Position numbers and translations under genes: made by a program | Assembly: GCA_946407735.1 (NCBI GenBank) | Contig: CAMJPL010000017.1 | Coordinates: 1-58,624 of the forward strand | Origin: an uncultured Clostridia bacterium | GTDB lineage: Bacteria > Bacillota > Clostridia > Oscillospirales > CAG-272 | Direction: 5' to 3' | Length of the DNA: 58,624 nucleotides | Part shown: in pieces, positions 34,122 through 41,922 of the stretch | How the letters are laid out: every line of letters begins with the position of its first letter | How positions within the stretch are numbered: the first letter of the stretch is position 1 | Notes under the pieces: generated by a model | What the model was told of the DNA's origin: nothing | Seen by the model: only the letters and a program-made list of their open reading frames with translations | The model's database searches: none

Positions 34122-35216
34122 ATGAGCGCTGAAAGATGGACGCCGGAAAAGGCGTTTGAATGGTACGGCTCGCGGCCGTGGCTGCGCGGCTGCAACTTCA
34201 TGAGCTCCGACTGCGCCAACCGCGTCGACCAGTGGCAGGAGCTCGGGTTTGAAGACAGGCTTAAAACCGCCGACGAGGAGCTGGCGCTCGCCGCCTCGAT
34301 AGGCTTCAACACGATAAGGGTTATCGGCGAGTTCCACGTCTGGAGACGGCAGCACGACAGCTATCTCGAGCATATCGACCGATACCTCGAGACGGCGTCG
34401 AAGCACGGCATATCGACGATGTTCGTCATCGGCAACGACTGCTCACTGCCGAAAAGGCTGTACAAAGAGCCGGTCATGGGCGAGCAGAGCTGTGATATCG
34501 GCTATCACGGCGGCAGAAAGGTCTCACAGCACGGATCGCTCCCCGGCGAGACCGGCTGGACGGTGCTGGACGATCCGGTGCTGCATGATGAGTTCATGGA
34601 CATGACGCGCGAGATAATATCCCTGCACGCGCATGACGACCGTATCTGCGTATGGGACATGTACAACGAGGCGGGAAACAACAACCGCTCGGAGATATGT
34701 CAGCCGTATCTGAAGGAGCTGTTCGCCGCCGCGCGGGAGATAGCTCCCGATCAGCCGCTCACCGCCGACATATGGGGCGGCGAGTCGGCTCAGGTTCGCG
34801 AGCTGGTGCTCAGCCTAGTCGACATCGTGGATTTCCACAGCTACGGCAGCTTCCAGAACGTCGCCGTGCTGGCGGAAAGACTGAAAAGAACGACAAAGCG
34901 CCCGGTGATCTGCACCGAATGGCTGAACAGATGCCTTCACAACGACGTCGCCGAGATCTTCCCGCTGTTCTACGCCATGGATATCGGATGCTGGTGCTGG
35001 GGCTTCGTCGCCGGGAAATACCAGACATACGAGCCGTGGGAATCGCTCTGGAAGCAGATCGAGGCAGGGAACAGGGACATCGACGTTACGAAATGGCAGC
35101 ATGATCTGATGAGGATAAACCACCGCCCGTACGACCCGAAGGAGATCGACGTAATCAGGCGCTTCTCGGCGCTCGCTGACGAAAGATACGAGGAAAAACG
35201 CAAAGGAGCAGAGTAA
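34122..35216 (+). CDS. GH-A clan (beta/alpha)8 glycoside hydrolase, GH5-like
   Basis: A retaining glycosidase of 364 residues with the clan A double-Glu pattern: acid/base in CVWDMYNEAGNN after strand 4 and a probable nucleophile in RPVICTEWLNR after strand 7, with GFNTIRVIGEFHVW early and DFHSYGSF (strand 6). ATG 34122 is chosen over an upstream TTG at 34107 that overlaps the preceding stop. The neighbour-side ribosome site is weak, so coupling is likely. No signal peptide is visible. Substrate is unknown; a beta-linked glycan is expected for this clan. Confidence 0.75.
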   Translation: MSAERWTPEKAFEWYGSRPWLRGCNFMSSDCANRVDQWQELGFEDRLKTADEELALAASIGFNTIRVIGEFHVWRRQHDSYLEHIDRYLETASKHGISTMFVIGNDCSLPKRLYKEPVMGEQSCDIGYHGGRKVSQHGSLPGETGWTVLDDPVLHDEFMDMTREIISLHAHDDRICVWDMYNEAGNNNRSEICQPYLKELFAAAREIAPDQPLTADIWGGESAQVRELVLSLVDIVDFHSYGSFQNVAVLAERLKRTTKRPVICTEWLNRCLHNDVAEIFPLFYAMDIGCWCWGFVAGKYQTYEPWESLWKQIEAGNRDIDVTKWQHDLMRINHRPYDPKEIDVIRRFSALADERYEEKRKGAE

Positions 35217-35217
35217 G

Positions 35218-36687
35218 ATGTCATCCGCATTACGTTTCGTTTCTCTTTTGATCGCGCTGATAATTTCAGCCTCCGCCGTCGCCGCCTGCGGAGACGAGGG
35301 AGGGAACTCACCCGCATCGACGACTGCGGAGCAAGCAGCCGATCCCATATCGGACGGCTCAGAAGAGACCGAGCCCGAGACCACGCAGATCCCGGACGAT
35401 CTGCCGGAGACCGATTTCGGCGGCAGAACCTTCAATCTCGCCGTCAGATCGAGCCGCATCTACGACTTCTTCACAGAGGAGCAGACAGGTGAGGCTCAGA
35501 ACGACGCGCTTTATGAGCGCAACCGCATGATTGAGGAGCGCTTCAACATGAAGTTCGGCTTCACGCAGTTCGACGACGGCAACATGGCGAGCAACATAAA
35601 CAAATCGCTCAAGGCCGCCGACGGAGCGTTCGACATCGTCGTGCCCGACTACTGGTGGGGCTGCGAGACGCTGAACCTCTACTACGATCTTCTGACCGTG
35701 CCGAATCTCGACTTCGACAAGCCGTGGTGGTGGGACGGCTGGAATCAGAACGTAAGGATAATGAACCACCTGTTCACCGCCGTCGGCTACGGCACCCTCG
35801 ACATGATCCGCAATCAGGAGGTCGTCTTCTTCAACAAGCAGATGGCGGTCGATTTCGGCCTCGGCGATTACTACGAGCTCGTCGACAATCAGGGATGGAC
35901 CTTCGAGAGGCTGTTCAGGGACATCGAGACCGTGACGAGCGACGTCAACGGCGACGGACAGCTCGTGCCGCAGGACGACGTCTTCGGCGCCTCCTTCGGT
36001 CTGCATTCGGGGCGGAACCTGTTCTACTCCGCCGGAGTGCGCCTCGCCTCGGCGGATGAAAACGGCTACTGGTCATTCGACTACATGTCCGAGCGCTTCG
36101 AAAAGATATTCGGCGACATCTCGAAGCTGATCAACGCCACCGACGGCGTCGAATACAACAAGATGTCCTATGCGGAGATCTCCAGCGCGATATCCGAAAA
36201 GCGCCTGCTCTTCTGGTTCGCCAACATCTCGAACGCCGTCGCCATGCGCTCGCTCGAGCAGGACTTCGGCATCATCCCGACGCCGAAATACGACGATCTC
36301 CAGGAGGATTACGTCACCAGCAACCTCGGCACATCGTACTTCGCGATACCGCTGTATGTCGGGCATCCCGAGGAGTCAGCCATAATACTCGAGGCGCTCA
36401 ACGCCGAGAGCTGGAAGCTTTTAAAGCCCACCTACTACGACGTCGTCCTCAAGGCCAAGGGAGTGCGCGACGAGCAGTCCGAGCGCATGCTCGATCTCAT
36501 CCTCGACAAGTCCTACATCGACTTCGTATTCGTAAACACCGCCTCTCTCGGAGGCGCGGCCGAGGCCGTCTTCGACGCCGTCGTGAGCAAGAAGGAAAGC
36601 TACGCCGCCTCGTACGAGAAGCGCCTCAAGAGCGACACGAAGAAGATGGACAAGCTGATGAGCATCTACGCCGACGCCGAGGGATGA
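35218..36687 (+). CDS. Orphan solute-binding-type lipoprotein 2
   Basis: A 489-residue lipoprotein in the same family as those at 30109 and 46477. The signal peptide ends at a lipobox (SAVAACGDE). Next come an acidic linker, DDLPETDFGGRTFNLAV, EEQTGEAQNDALYERNRMIEERFN, the central GHPEESAIILEAL region and the C-terminal NAESWKLLKPTYYDVVLKAK. AAAGGAG precedes the ATG. It lies between a GH-A glycosidase and a GH28-like gene with one-base and six-base gaps, so it belongs to the glycan operon. No permease is in the window; transport would need a shared permease elsewhere. Confidence 0.82.
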   Translation: MSSALRFVSLLIALIISASAVAACGDEGGNSPASTTAEQAADPISDGSEETEPETTQIPDDLPETDFGGRTFNLAVRSSRIYDFFTEEQTGEAQNDALYERNRMIEERFNMKFGFTQFDDGNMASNINKSLKAADGAFDIVVPDYWWGCETLNLYYDLLTVPNLDFDKPWWWDGWNQNVRIMNHLFTAVGYGTLDMIRNQEVVFFNKQMAVDFGLGDYYELVDNQGWTFERLFRDIETVTSDVNGDGQLVPQDDVFGASFGLHSGRNLFYSAGVRLASADENGYWSFDYMSERFEKIFGDISKLINATDGVEYNKMSYAEISSAISEKRLLFWFANISNAVAMRSLEQDFGIIPTPKYDDLQEDYVTSNLGTSYFAIPLYVGHPEESAIILEALNAESWKLLKPTYYDVVLKAKGVRDEQSERMLDLILDKSYIDFVFVNTASLGGAAEAVFDAVVSKKESYAASYEKRLKSDTKKMDKLMSIYADAEG

Positions 36688-36693
36688 CATCGG

Positions 36694-38139
36694 ATGAAGA
36701 CGGTCATGATACCTCCCTTCCCCTCAGGGCTTTCCCGCGCCGCCGATCCGGCGCGGGAGATGAGGCAGGGAGACGAGCCACACGCCGCCTGCAAAGAAGG
36801 GGTAAGGCTGTCGTCGCAGTGGCGGCTTTTTGAAGACGACGGCGGCATCCGGCGCGAGATCCCGGTATATTCGACGCCGGTCACGCGCGGCGGGCCTCAT
36901 TCCTTCGCCATGATAAGGTACTCAGGTGACGAGCCGGTCACGCTGACGGCACAATGCTCGGAAATGATAAAATCCGCCGAGATCCTTCCGTCGTCATACG
37001 GCATAAAGCCGGTCATCTCCGACGACGGGATATCATTCGGCATCGGCTCCGCCGGACACGCGACAGTGCTTATAAACGGCAGAATAGATTTCCCTCTCAC
37101 CGTCAGCGTCCTGCCGGTAAGGGAAAAGATAAGCGCCGGGAGCGTGAAGGGCCTCTATTTCGGTCCCGGGCTCCACACGATGGATTACTTCGACTTTGAA
37201 GACGGGGACACGCTGTATGTCGACGACGGAGCCGTCGTCACGGCTCTGCCGCCGCCCGATGACGAGCGGCCGCTGAATCCGAAGGACTGGGCGGGGCAGA
37301 AGATATACCGCGGATGCGTCCTCGCCTCGGGAAAGAAAAACGTGAGGATAGAGGGCGGCGGGATAATCGACTTTTCTCTTCTCGACTGGCACGCGAGAAG
37401 CCCGGTGGCCTTCGACCGCTGCAGCGATGTTTCGGTAAGGGACACGGCGCTGGTGAACGCGCCGGCGTGGAATCTTAATATCAGCGGCTGCGACGGCGCG
37501 GACGCGGAGTTCGTCAGGATATTCGGCTACCGCGAGAACAGCGACGGGATAGACATCGTCTCATCTCAGGACGTGCGCGTCAGCGGATGCTTCATACGCA
37601 CCGGGGACGACGCTGTATGCGTGAAGGCGATGGCGCCGCCTCCGAGGGTCGGCGGGAAAAACATCCTCTGTGAGAAGATGGTGATCTGGAACGACAAGGT
37701 GCGCTGCATGGGCATCGCCGCCGAGTCGAGAAATGACATCTCATCCGTCACCTTCCGGAACAGCGACGTCATCCGCAGCTACGCCGACTGGACGACCGAG
37801 CTCGGCTCGCTCGTCGTCTACATCTGCGACAAAGCGGAGGTATCGGACATCCTGTTCGACGACATACGCATAGAGCACGAGGTCCATCTGGCGACGAACA
37901 TACTCATAACGAAGGACTTCTGGTCGAAGGACGACGAAGCCGGAAGGATACGCAACATCGTATTCAGAAACATCAAGGTGACGCCGAAGATCGGCAGCCG
38001 CATAGCCGGGTATGACGCGCTTCACACCGTAAACGGCGTCGCCTATGAAAACTTCTCGGTCGGCGGCAGGCGCGCCGCCTCTGTCGGCGACGCCGGGATA
38101 GAGATACTGCCTTTCGCCGAAAACATTACGGTGACATGA
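36694..38139 (+). CDS. GH28-like beta-helix protein with altered active site
   Basis: A right-handed beta-helix protein of 481 residues resembling polygalacturonase-type glycosidases. An N-terminal beta domain (about 1-150) is followed by GRGCV-like VRIEGGGIIDFS, the motif NSDGIDIVSS (equivalent to NTDG), TGDDAVCVK (the Asp pair) and FDDIRIEHE (equivalent to RIK). The expected GHG catalytic-site His after the Asp pair appears replaced by Met in RCMGIAAES. Either the specificity differs or the His is supplied from another position. There is no signal peptide. It sits between binding lipoprotein 2 and a zinc-ribbon lipoprotein. Confidence 0.75.
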   Translation: MKTVMIPPFPSGLSRAADPAREMRQGDEPHAACKEGVRLSSQWRLFEDDGGIRREIPVYSTPVTRGGPHSFAMIRYSGDEPVTLTAQCSEMIKSAEILPSSYGIKPVISDDGISFGIGSAGHATVLINGRIDFPLTVSVLPVREKISAGSVKGLYFGPGLHTMDYFDFEDGDTLYVDDGAVVTALPPPDDERPLNPKDWAGQKIYRGCVLASGKKNVRIEGGGIIDFSLLDWHARSPVAFDRCSDVSVRDTALVNAPAWNLNISGCDGADAEFVRIFGYRENSDGIDIVSSQDVRVSGCFIRTGDDAVCVKAMAPPPRVGGKNILCEKMVIWNDKVRCMGIAAESRNDISSVTFRNSDVIRSYADWTTELGSLVVYICDKAEVSDILFDDIRIEHEVHLATNILITKDFWSKDDEAGRIRNIVFRNIKVTPKIGSRIAGYDALHTVNGVAYENFSVGGRRAASVGDAGIEILPFAENITVT

Positions 38140-38168
38140 GCATGTAAGCCAATACGGGAGGCAGCGGA

Positions 38169-38630
38169 ATGAAACGGATCGTACTTATGATATTCTGCGG
38201 GGTATTGATTATGACGGCATTATTTGGCTGCGGCGGGGAAAAGCACCGCCTGATATATGAAGACGGCGGCTTCAAGTCGTCAAGGACCGAATACGCGGCA
38301 GGTCAGCATGTGACCGTTTATTACGACATGATCGGCACCGACACCGATTACCGCTTCTTCTTCGACGGCGTCGACGTGAAGCGGGATTACGACCCGAAAA
38401 AAGGCTATATCTTCAAATTCGTCATGCCGGATCATGACGTGAAGATACGCTGTGAATCATACAGCTCGATGATCATGGACCCCGGCGCCCTCGAGCCGTG
38501 GCCGGAAATAACAAATGATCCGGAAGCCGAGCTTCCGGAAGGCTTCTGGCGCTGCCCCGAATGCAAGACTGTGAACGACGGCAGATTCTGCTCCGAATGC
38601 GGGAGATCAAAGCCGGAGGATCAGCCGTGA
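38169..38630 (+). CDS. Zinc-ribbon lipoprotein
   Basis: A 153-residue predicted lipoprotein of unknown function. The N-terminal signal ends in LFGC (Cys21). The middle (about 28-105) has a beta-rich segment with repeating aromatic residues (YEDGGFKSS, HVTVYYDMIGTDTDYRFFFDGVDV, MPDHDVKI). The C-terminus holds a rubredoxin-like zinc ribbon with Cys129, Cys132, Cys141 and Cys144 (CPEC...CSEC). A zinc ribbon outside the cytoplasm is unusual. GGAGG precedes the ATG by 7 bases. It sits in the glycan operon between GH28-like and GH172 genes. Confidence 0.75.
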   Translation: MKRIVLMIFCGVLIMTALFGCGGEKHRLIYEDGGFKSSRTEYAAGQHVTVYYDMIGTDTDYRFFFDGVDVKRDYDPKKGYIFKFVMPDHDVKIRCESYSSMIMDPGALEPWPEITNDPEAELPEGFWRCPECKTVNDGRFCSECGRSKPEDQP

Positions 38631-38694
38631 CGCCCTGCCTGACGATATGAGACAATAATCATCACTCACCATCAATTCTTTGGAGGAAAACACC

Positions 38695-39771
38695 ATGTAC
38701 AACGGACTCGGAACATCTCTCGACGATCTCGCCCGCCGCTCGTCTGCCGTTACCCGCTCGATCTCGGCGGAAAACTTCACCGGCGAGAAGGGCAAGGCAG
38801 GAATGGCTACCGAAGGCACCGGCGCCTCCTGCGCCCGCGATCTCGGCATCGGCTGGAAGGTCTCGCCGAGCGTTTCAATCAAGGCTCACTCCACCTTCAC
38901 CCTCGCCGACATAAAGGCCGAAGGCGCGATAAAGCACATCTGGCTCACCGGCGGCGCCGAGGTATGGCGCTGGGTGATACTGCGCATCTACTGGGACGGC
39001 TCCGACGTTCCGGCGGTCGAGGCCCCGGTATGCGATTTCTTCGCGAATCCCCTGCCCGACACCTATTCGCAGCTCAGCTCCCTCGCCGTCTGCGTGAACC
39101 CGCGCATCGGCATGAACTGCTACTGGACGATGCCGTTCAAGAAGGAAGCCCGCGTGACCATCGAGAACATGAACGACAAGGACTGCGTGATCTATTATCA
39201 GATAGACTACGTCGAGACCAAACTCGATGAGGAGCCGATGTACTTCTGCGCACACTTCAATCGCACAAATCCCCTGCCCTACAAGGAGGTCTACACCATC
39301 CTCGACGGCGTGAAGGGCTCCGGGCAGTTCGTGGGCACCTCGATGCTCTGGGGCGTCAACAACAACGGCTGGTGGGGCGAAGGCGAGATCAAATTCTATC
39401 TCGACGGCGACAAAGAATTCCCGACCATCTGCGGCACCGGCACCGAGGACTACTTCTGCGGCGCCTACGACTTCGACTACAACGGCGGCTACGTCGAGTT
39501 CACCTCGCCTTACAGCGGCCTGTCGAAGGTGGCCCGCCCGAACGGTCTCTATCAGGCTAACACCCGCTTCGCCCTCTACCGCTGGCACATCACCGACCCG
39601 ATTTACTTCAAGGAAGACATCAAGGTGACGATCCAGGCCCTCGGCTGGCGTCAGGGCGGACGCTATCTGCCTCTTCAGGACGACATCAGCTCGGTCGCCT
39701 ACTGGTATCAGGACGCCCCGTACGCCGATCTCGCCCCTCTCCCGGACAGAGACTATCTTGAGCTGAACTGA
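38695..39771 (+). CDS. GH172 family protein (formerly DUF2961)
   Basis: A 358-residue glycosidase of the family known to act on fructofuranose or arabinofuranose linkages. Motifs: SRSISAENFTGEKGKAG near the N-terminus, IKHIWLTGGAEVWRWVILRIYWDG, SYxQ-like NCYWTMPFKKEARVTIEN, GSGQFVGTSMLWGVNN, WWGEGEIKFYLDGD and TICGTGTEDYFCGAYDF with the Glu residues expected in the active site. ATG 38695 has GGAGG 8 bases upstream; a TTG lies 15 bases earlier. No signal peptide is visible. It ends the glycan operon before repeat copy D. Confidence 0.88.
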   Translation: MYNGLGTSLDDLARRSSAVTRSISAENFTGEKGKAGMATEGTGASCARDLGIGWKVSPSVSIKAHSTFTLADIKAEGAIKHIWLTGGAEVWRWVILRIYWDGSDVPAVEAPVCDFFANPLPDTYSQLSSLAVCVNPRIGMNCYWTMPFKKEARVTIENMNDKDCVIYYQIDYVETKLDEEPMYFCAHFNRTNPLPYKEVYTILDGVKGSGQFVGTSMLWGVNNNGWWGEGEIKFYLDGDKEFPTICGTGTEDYFCGAYDFDYNGGYVEFTSPYSGLSKVARPNGLYQANTRFALYRWHITDPIYFKEDIKVTIQALGWRQGGRYLPLQDDISSVAYWYQDAPYADLAPLPDRDYLELN

Positions 39772-39790
39772 CGGGGAGCTTTTATCATAC

Positions 39791-39870
39791 CCGGGGGAAG
39801 GAACCCCTTTTTGAAAAAAGGGGTTCCTTCCCCCGGACCCCTATCTTTACCAAAAACTTCTGTACAGATA
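39791..39870 (+). repeat. Palindromic intergenic repeat, copy D
   Basis: 22-bp perfect arms (39791-39812 and 39815-39836; left arm CCGGGGGAAGGAACCCC...) flank a GA loop, followed by ACCCCTATCTTTACC and AAAAACTTCTGTAC. It lies between the GH172 gene and the MazG-like gene. Confidence 0.85.
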
Positions 39871-39885
39871 ATAACGGCAGATAAA

Positions 39886-40200
39886 ATGGATGGCGAAAAA
39901 CACACGACTATATCGTATCTGCAGGCCTACGTCGCGTCAAAGCCGACGCAGGGAGCGGCGGATCATTACATGCTCAAGCTGATGGAGGAGTGCGGCGAGC
40001 TCGCCAAGGCCGTCCGCAAGGATCAGCGCCGCACGGAAGGCGTGAAGGACACCATCGACGAGGAACTCTGGGACGTGATATACTACTGCGTCCGTCTCGC
40101 GAACTATTACGGGATCGATCTCGAGAAGACCATCGCCGACAAGGAAAAGATAAACAGGGAGAAATACGGATTCGACGTAATGTTCGAGCCCGGGAAATGA
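39886..40200 (+). CDS. MazG-like nucleotide pyrophosphohydrolase
   Basis: A 104-residue all-alpha NTP pyrophosphohydrolase-type protein. The EExxE...ExxD pattern is present as LMEECGELAKAVRK followed by EELWDVIYYCVRLANYYGIDLE. The size matches stand-alone MazG-like proteins that clean up modified dNTPs. ATG 39886 has no strong ribosome site. The frame is open back through repeat D but that part is not protein-like. The next gene, a lipoprotein, starts 26 bases after its stop. Confidence 0.8.
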   Translation: MDGEKHTTISYLQAYVASKPTQGAADHYMLKLMEECGELAKAVRKDQRRTEGVKDTIDEELWDVIYYCVRLANYYGIDLEKTIADKEKINREKYGFDVMFEPGK

Positions 40201-40226
40201 CGCTTTCTTTTGAAAGGGTGAGAGAA

Positions 40227-41480
40227 ATGAGTCACAGGAATGTCATCATCATCGCGGTTCTCTGCCTTTTTCTTTTTGTCTCATGCTCCGAAAGACCCGA
40301 CATCGTCATCACCCCCGCCGCCGAAGCGCAGCCGTCAAGGATGGCGCCGTCCGACGCGTCTGCCGCCGTCACGGACGCCGTGCTGAAAGTCATAGAAAAC
40401 GACGTCACGTCGGCGGAAGCCGTGACAGAATCCGCTCCAGAAACCTCCGCCGGGCCGGAAACATCGGCGATTCCCGAGACTGAACCCGCGCCGGAGACAT
40501 CATCGGCTCCCGAGACGACATCGCCGCCGGAAACGACGGCCGCTCCCGAAACATCTGCCCCTCCCGAGACGACAGCAGCTCCCGAGACGACTGCGGCAGC
40601 TGCCATCCCGGAAACGACTCCGCCTCCCGAAACCGAGCCGCCGGTGCCGTCCGACGAAGCCGGCGGGATCCATGTCGTGCTCAACACGAATTCCCGCAAG
40701 TACCACACCCACGCCGACTGCTCATACGCCGTGCGGATAAGCGCCGAGAACCGTCAGGAGAGAACCCTCACCCCGGCGACGCTTGAGAGAAGCGGATACA
40801 CGATCTGCTCCTTCTGCAAAAAAGCCGACGAGCGGCCGGAGACTACCGCCGCCGAAAGGACGGTTCCGCTCCCGGCTCCCGAGACGCCTCAGACCGCCGC
40901 TCCCGCCCCCGAGACAGAATCACAGAAAAAGACGCCGAGGCAGGCGGCGCTGGACGAGCTTTCCTCCCTCGCCGCGGGAGACATCCATGCCACGGTGAAC
41001 ATAAGCTCGAAGAAATACCACACCTCCGACGGCTGCTCATACGCCGCCATGATGAACGCCGAAAACCGCGCCGACGTGTATATAGCCGATATCTCGGCGC
41101 TCGACGCCCTCGGGTATTCGCTCTGCTCCTTCTGCGCGAAGGCCGCCGAAGCGTCCGATTCCCCCGCAAGAGCGATCACGCCAGAACCTGAGCCCGAGAC
41201 GGTGCCCGAGACCGCCGCTTCGCCTCAGCCGCTCCCCGCCGAAGCCGCCCCGGAGACAGCCGCGCCGGAAGCGCCGTCCCAGACATCCGACGGCATGATA
41301 ACCGTCGTGATAAACAAGAGCTCAAAGACCTTCCACATCTCGGAGAGCTGTTCCTCCGTCTCGTCGATGAAGGAGGAGAACAAGCTGGTCGTACAGGTCG
41401 CCGGCGAGGCCGGGATACTCGAGCTTATCGCTCAGGGATACAAGCCTTGCGGCAGATGCGCGAAGGCGTACGCCGGATGA
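40227..41480 (+). CDS. Lipoprotein with three tandem HxxxxC...CxxC modules
   Basis: A 417-residue predicted lipoprotein of unknown function. The signal peptide ends at Cys20 (LFVSC). Residues 70-140 are a PETS/PETT-rich spacer. Three modules of about 55 residues follow: 147-200 (His160, Cys165, Cys194, Cys197), 252-304 (His265, Cys270, Cys300, Cys303) and 357-413 (His370, Cys375, Cys408, Cys411), separated by more Pro/Glu/Thr spacers. Each carries V-N-x-S-x-K-x-H then C, and GY-x-x-C-x-x-C. Such modules, known from nucleases and lipoproteins in Firmicutes, probably bind a metal. Start ATG 40227 follows AAAGGGTGAG. Confidence 0.8.
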   Translation: MSHRNVIIIAVLCLFLFVSCSERPDIVITPAAEAQPSRMAPSDASAAVTDAVLKVIENDVTSAEAVTESAPETSAGPETSAIPETEPAPETSSAPETTSPPETTAAPETSAPPETTAAPETTAAAAIPETTPPPETEPPVPSDEAGGIHVVLNTNSRKYHTHADCSYAVRISAENRQERTLTPATLERSGYTICSFCKKADERPETTAAERTVPLPAPETPQTAAPAPETESQKKTPRQAALDELSSLAAGDIHATVNISSKKYHTSDGCSYAAMMNAENRADVYIADISALDALGYSLCSFCAKAAEASDSPARAITPEPEPETVPETAASPQPLPAEAAPETAAPEAPSQTSDGMITVVINKSSKTFHISESCSSVSSMKEENKLVVQVAGEAGILELIAQGYKPCGRCAKAYAG

Positions 41481-41542
41481 GAAAAATACTTGAAACGCGT
41501 TTGAATTTTTGTGAATACTGCGTAAAAATATAAGCCCGCGCC

Positions 41543-41571
41543 TTGACTTTTCAGGCGCGGGGTATTATAAT
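41543..41571 (+). promoter_or_regulatory. Sigma-A promoter for the DUF1858 gene
   Basis: TTGACT (41543-41548), 17-base spacer, TATAAT (41566-41571). The spacer overlaps a short inverted repeat (CCCGCGCC/GGCGCGGG, 41534-41562) that may affect activity. Confidence 0.8.
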
Positions 41572-41580
41572 TATATGGAT

Positions 41581-41624
41581 ATATGTATCGAACGATAAAC
41601 AAATATGTATCGAACGATAAACAA
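41581..41624 (+). repeat. Two perfect 22-bp direct repeats with an inner palindrome
   Basis: Two identical 22-base units (41581-41602 and 41603-41624) each contain TATCGAACGATA, an inverted TATCG/CGATA. They lie just downstream of the -10, where an operator would block or sense transcription of the DUF1858 gene. The cognate regulator is not evident. Confidence 0.7.
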
Positions 41625-41644
41625 ACCTAACGGAGATATAGATA

Positions 41645-41863
41645 ATGCGCGTTACTAAGGAATCTATCCTCGGCGACATCCTCGATTACGATATCGGGAC
41701 CGCGAAATACTTCATGGAGATAGGCATGCACTGCCTCGGCTGTCCCGCCTCCCGCGGCGAGAGCATCGAAATGGCCTGCGAGATCCACGGCATCGACGCC
41801 GACGAGCTGGTGGAAGTGATCAACAAATATCTTGAATCGCAGGAAACCGCCGAAAACGAATAG
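41645..41863 (+). CDS. DUF1858 protein (small Cys-pair protein)
   Basis: A 72-residue cytoplasmic protein of the DUF1858 family, found next to hybrid-cluster and redox proteins in anaerobes. It shows the family core ILGDILDYDIGTAKYFMEIGMHCLGCPASRGE with a CLGC pair at the helix start, then a helix GIDADELVEVINKYL. CGGAG lies 8 bases before the ATG. It is monocistronic: a promoter and duplicated operator-like element precede it and a clear terminator follows. Function unknown; a redox or metal role is inferred from the Cys pair. Confidence 0.85.
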   Translation: MRVTKESILGDILDYDIGTAKYFMEIGMHCLGCPASRGESIEMACEIHGIDADELVEVINKYLESQETAENE

Positions 41864-41870
41864 GGCACGC

Positions 41871-41894
41871 GCGGGCATAACTGCCCGCTTTTTT
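41871..41894 (+). terminator. Intrinsic terminator after the DUF1858 gene
   Basis: GCGGGCA (41871-41877) pairs with TGCCCGC (41882-41888) around a four-base loop and is followed by six T. Confidence 0.9.
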
Positions 41895-41922
41895 GTGAAT
41901 CGCGCACACTCTCTCGATCATT

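Noticed and set aside
39811..39885. Extended N-terminus of the MazG-like protein through repeat copy D
   Set aside because: The translated stretch comes from the palindromic element, begins at a TTG without a ribosome site and is not part of the MazG fold.
40434..40646. PETT/PETS tandem tract considered as a CRISPR-like or minisatellite array
   Set aside because: It is in frame, codes for a Pro/Glu/Thr spacer and has no regular spacers; it is a protein low-complexity region.
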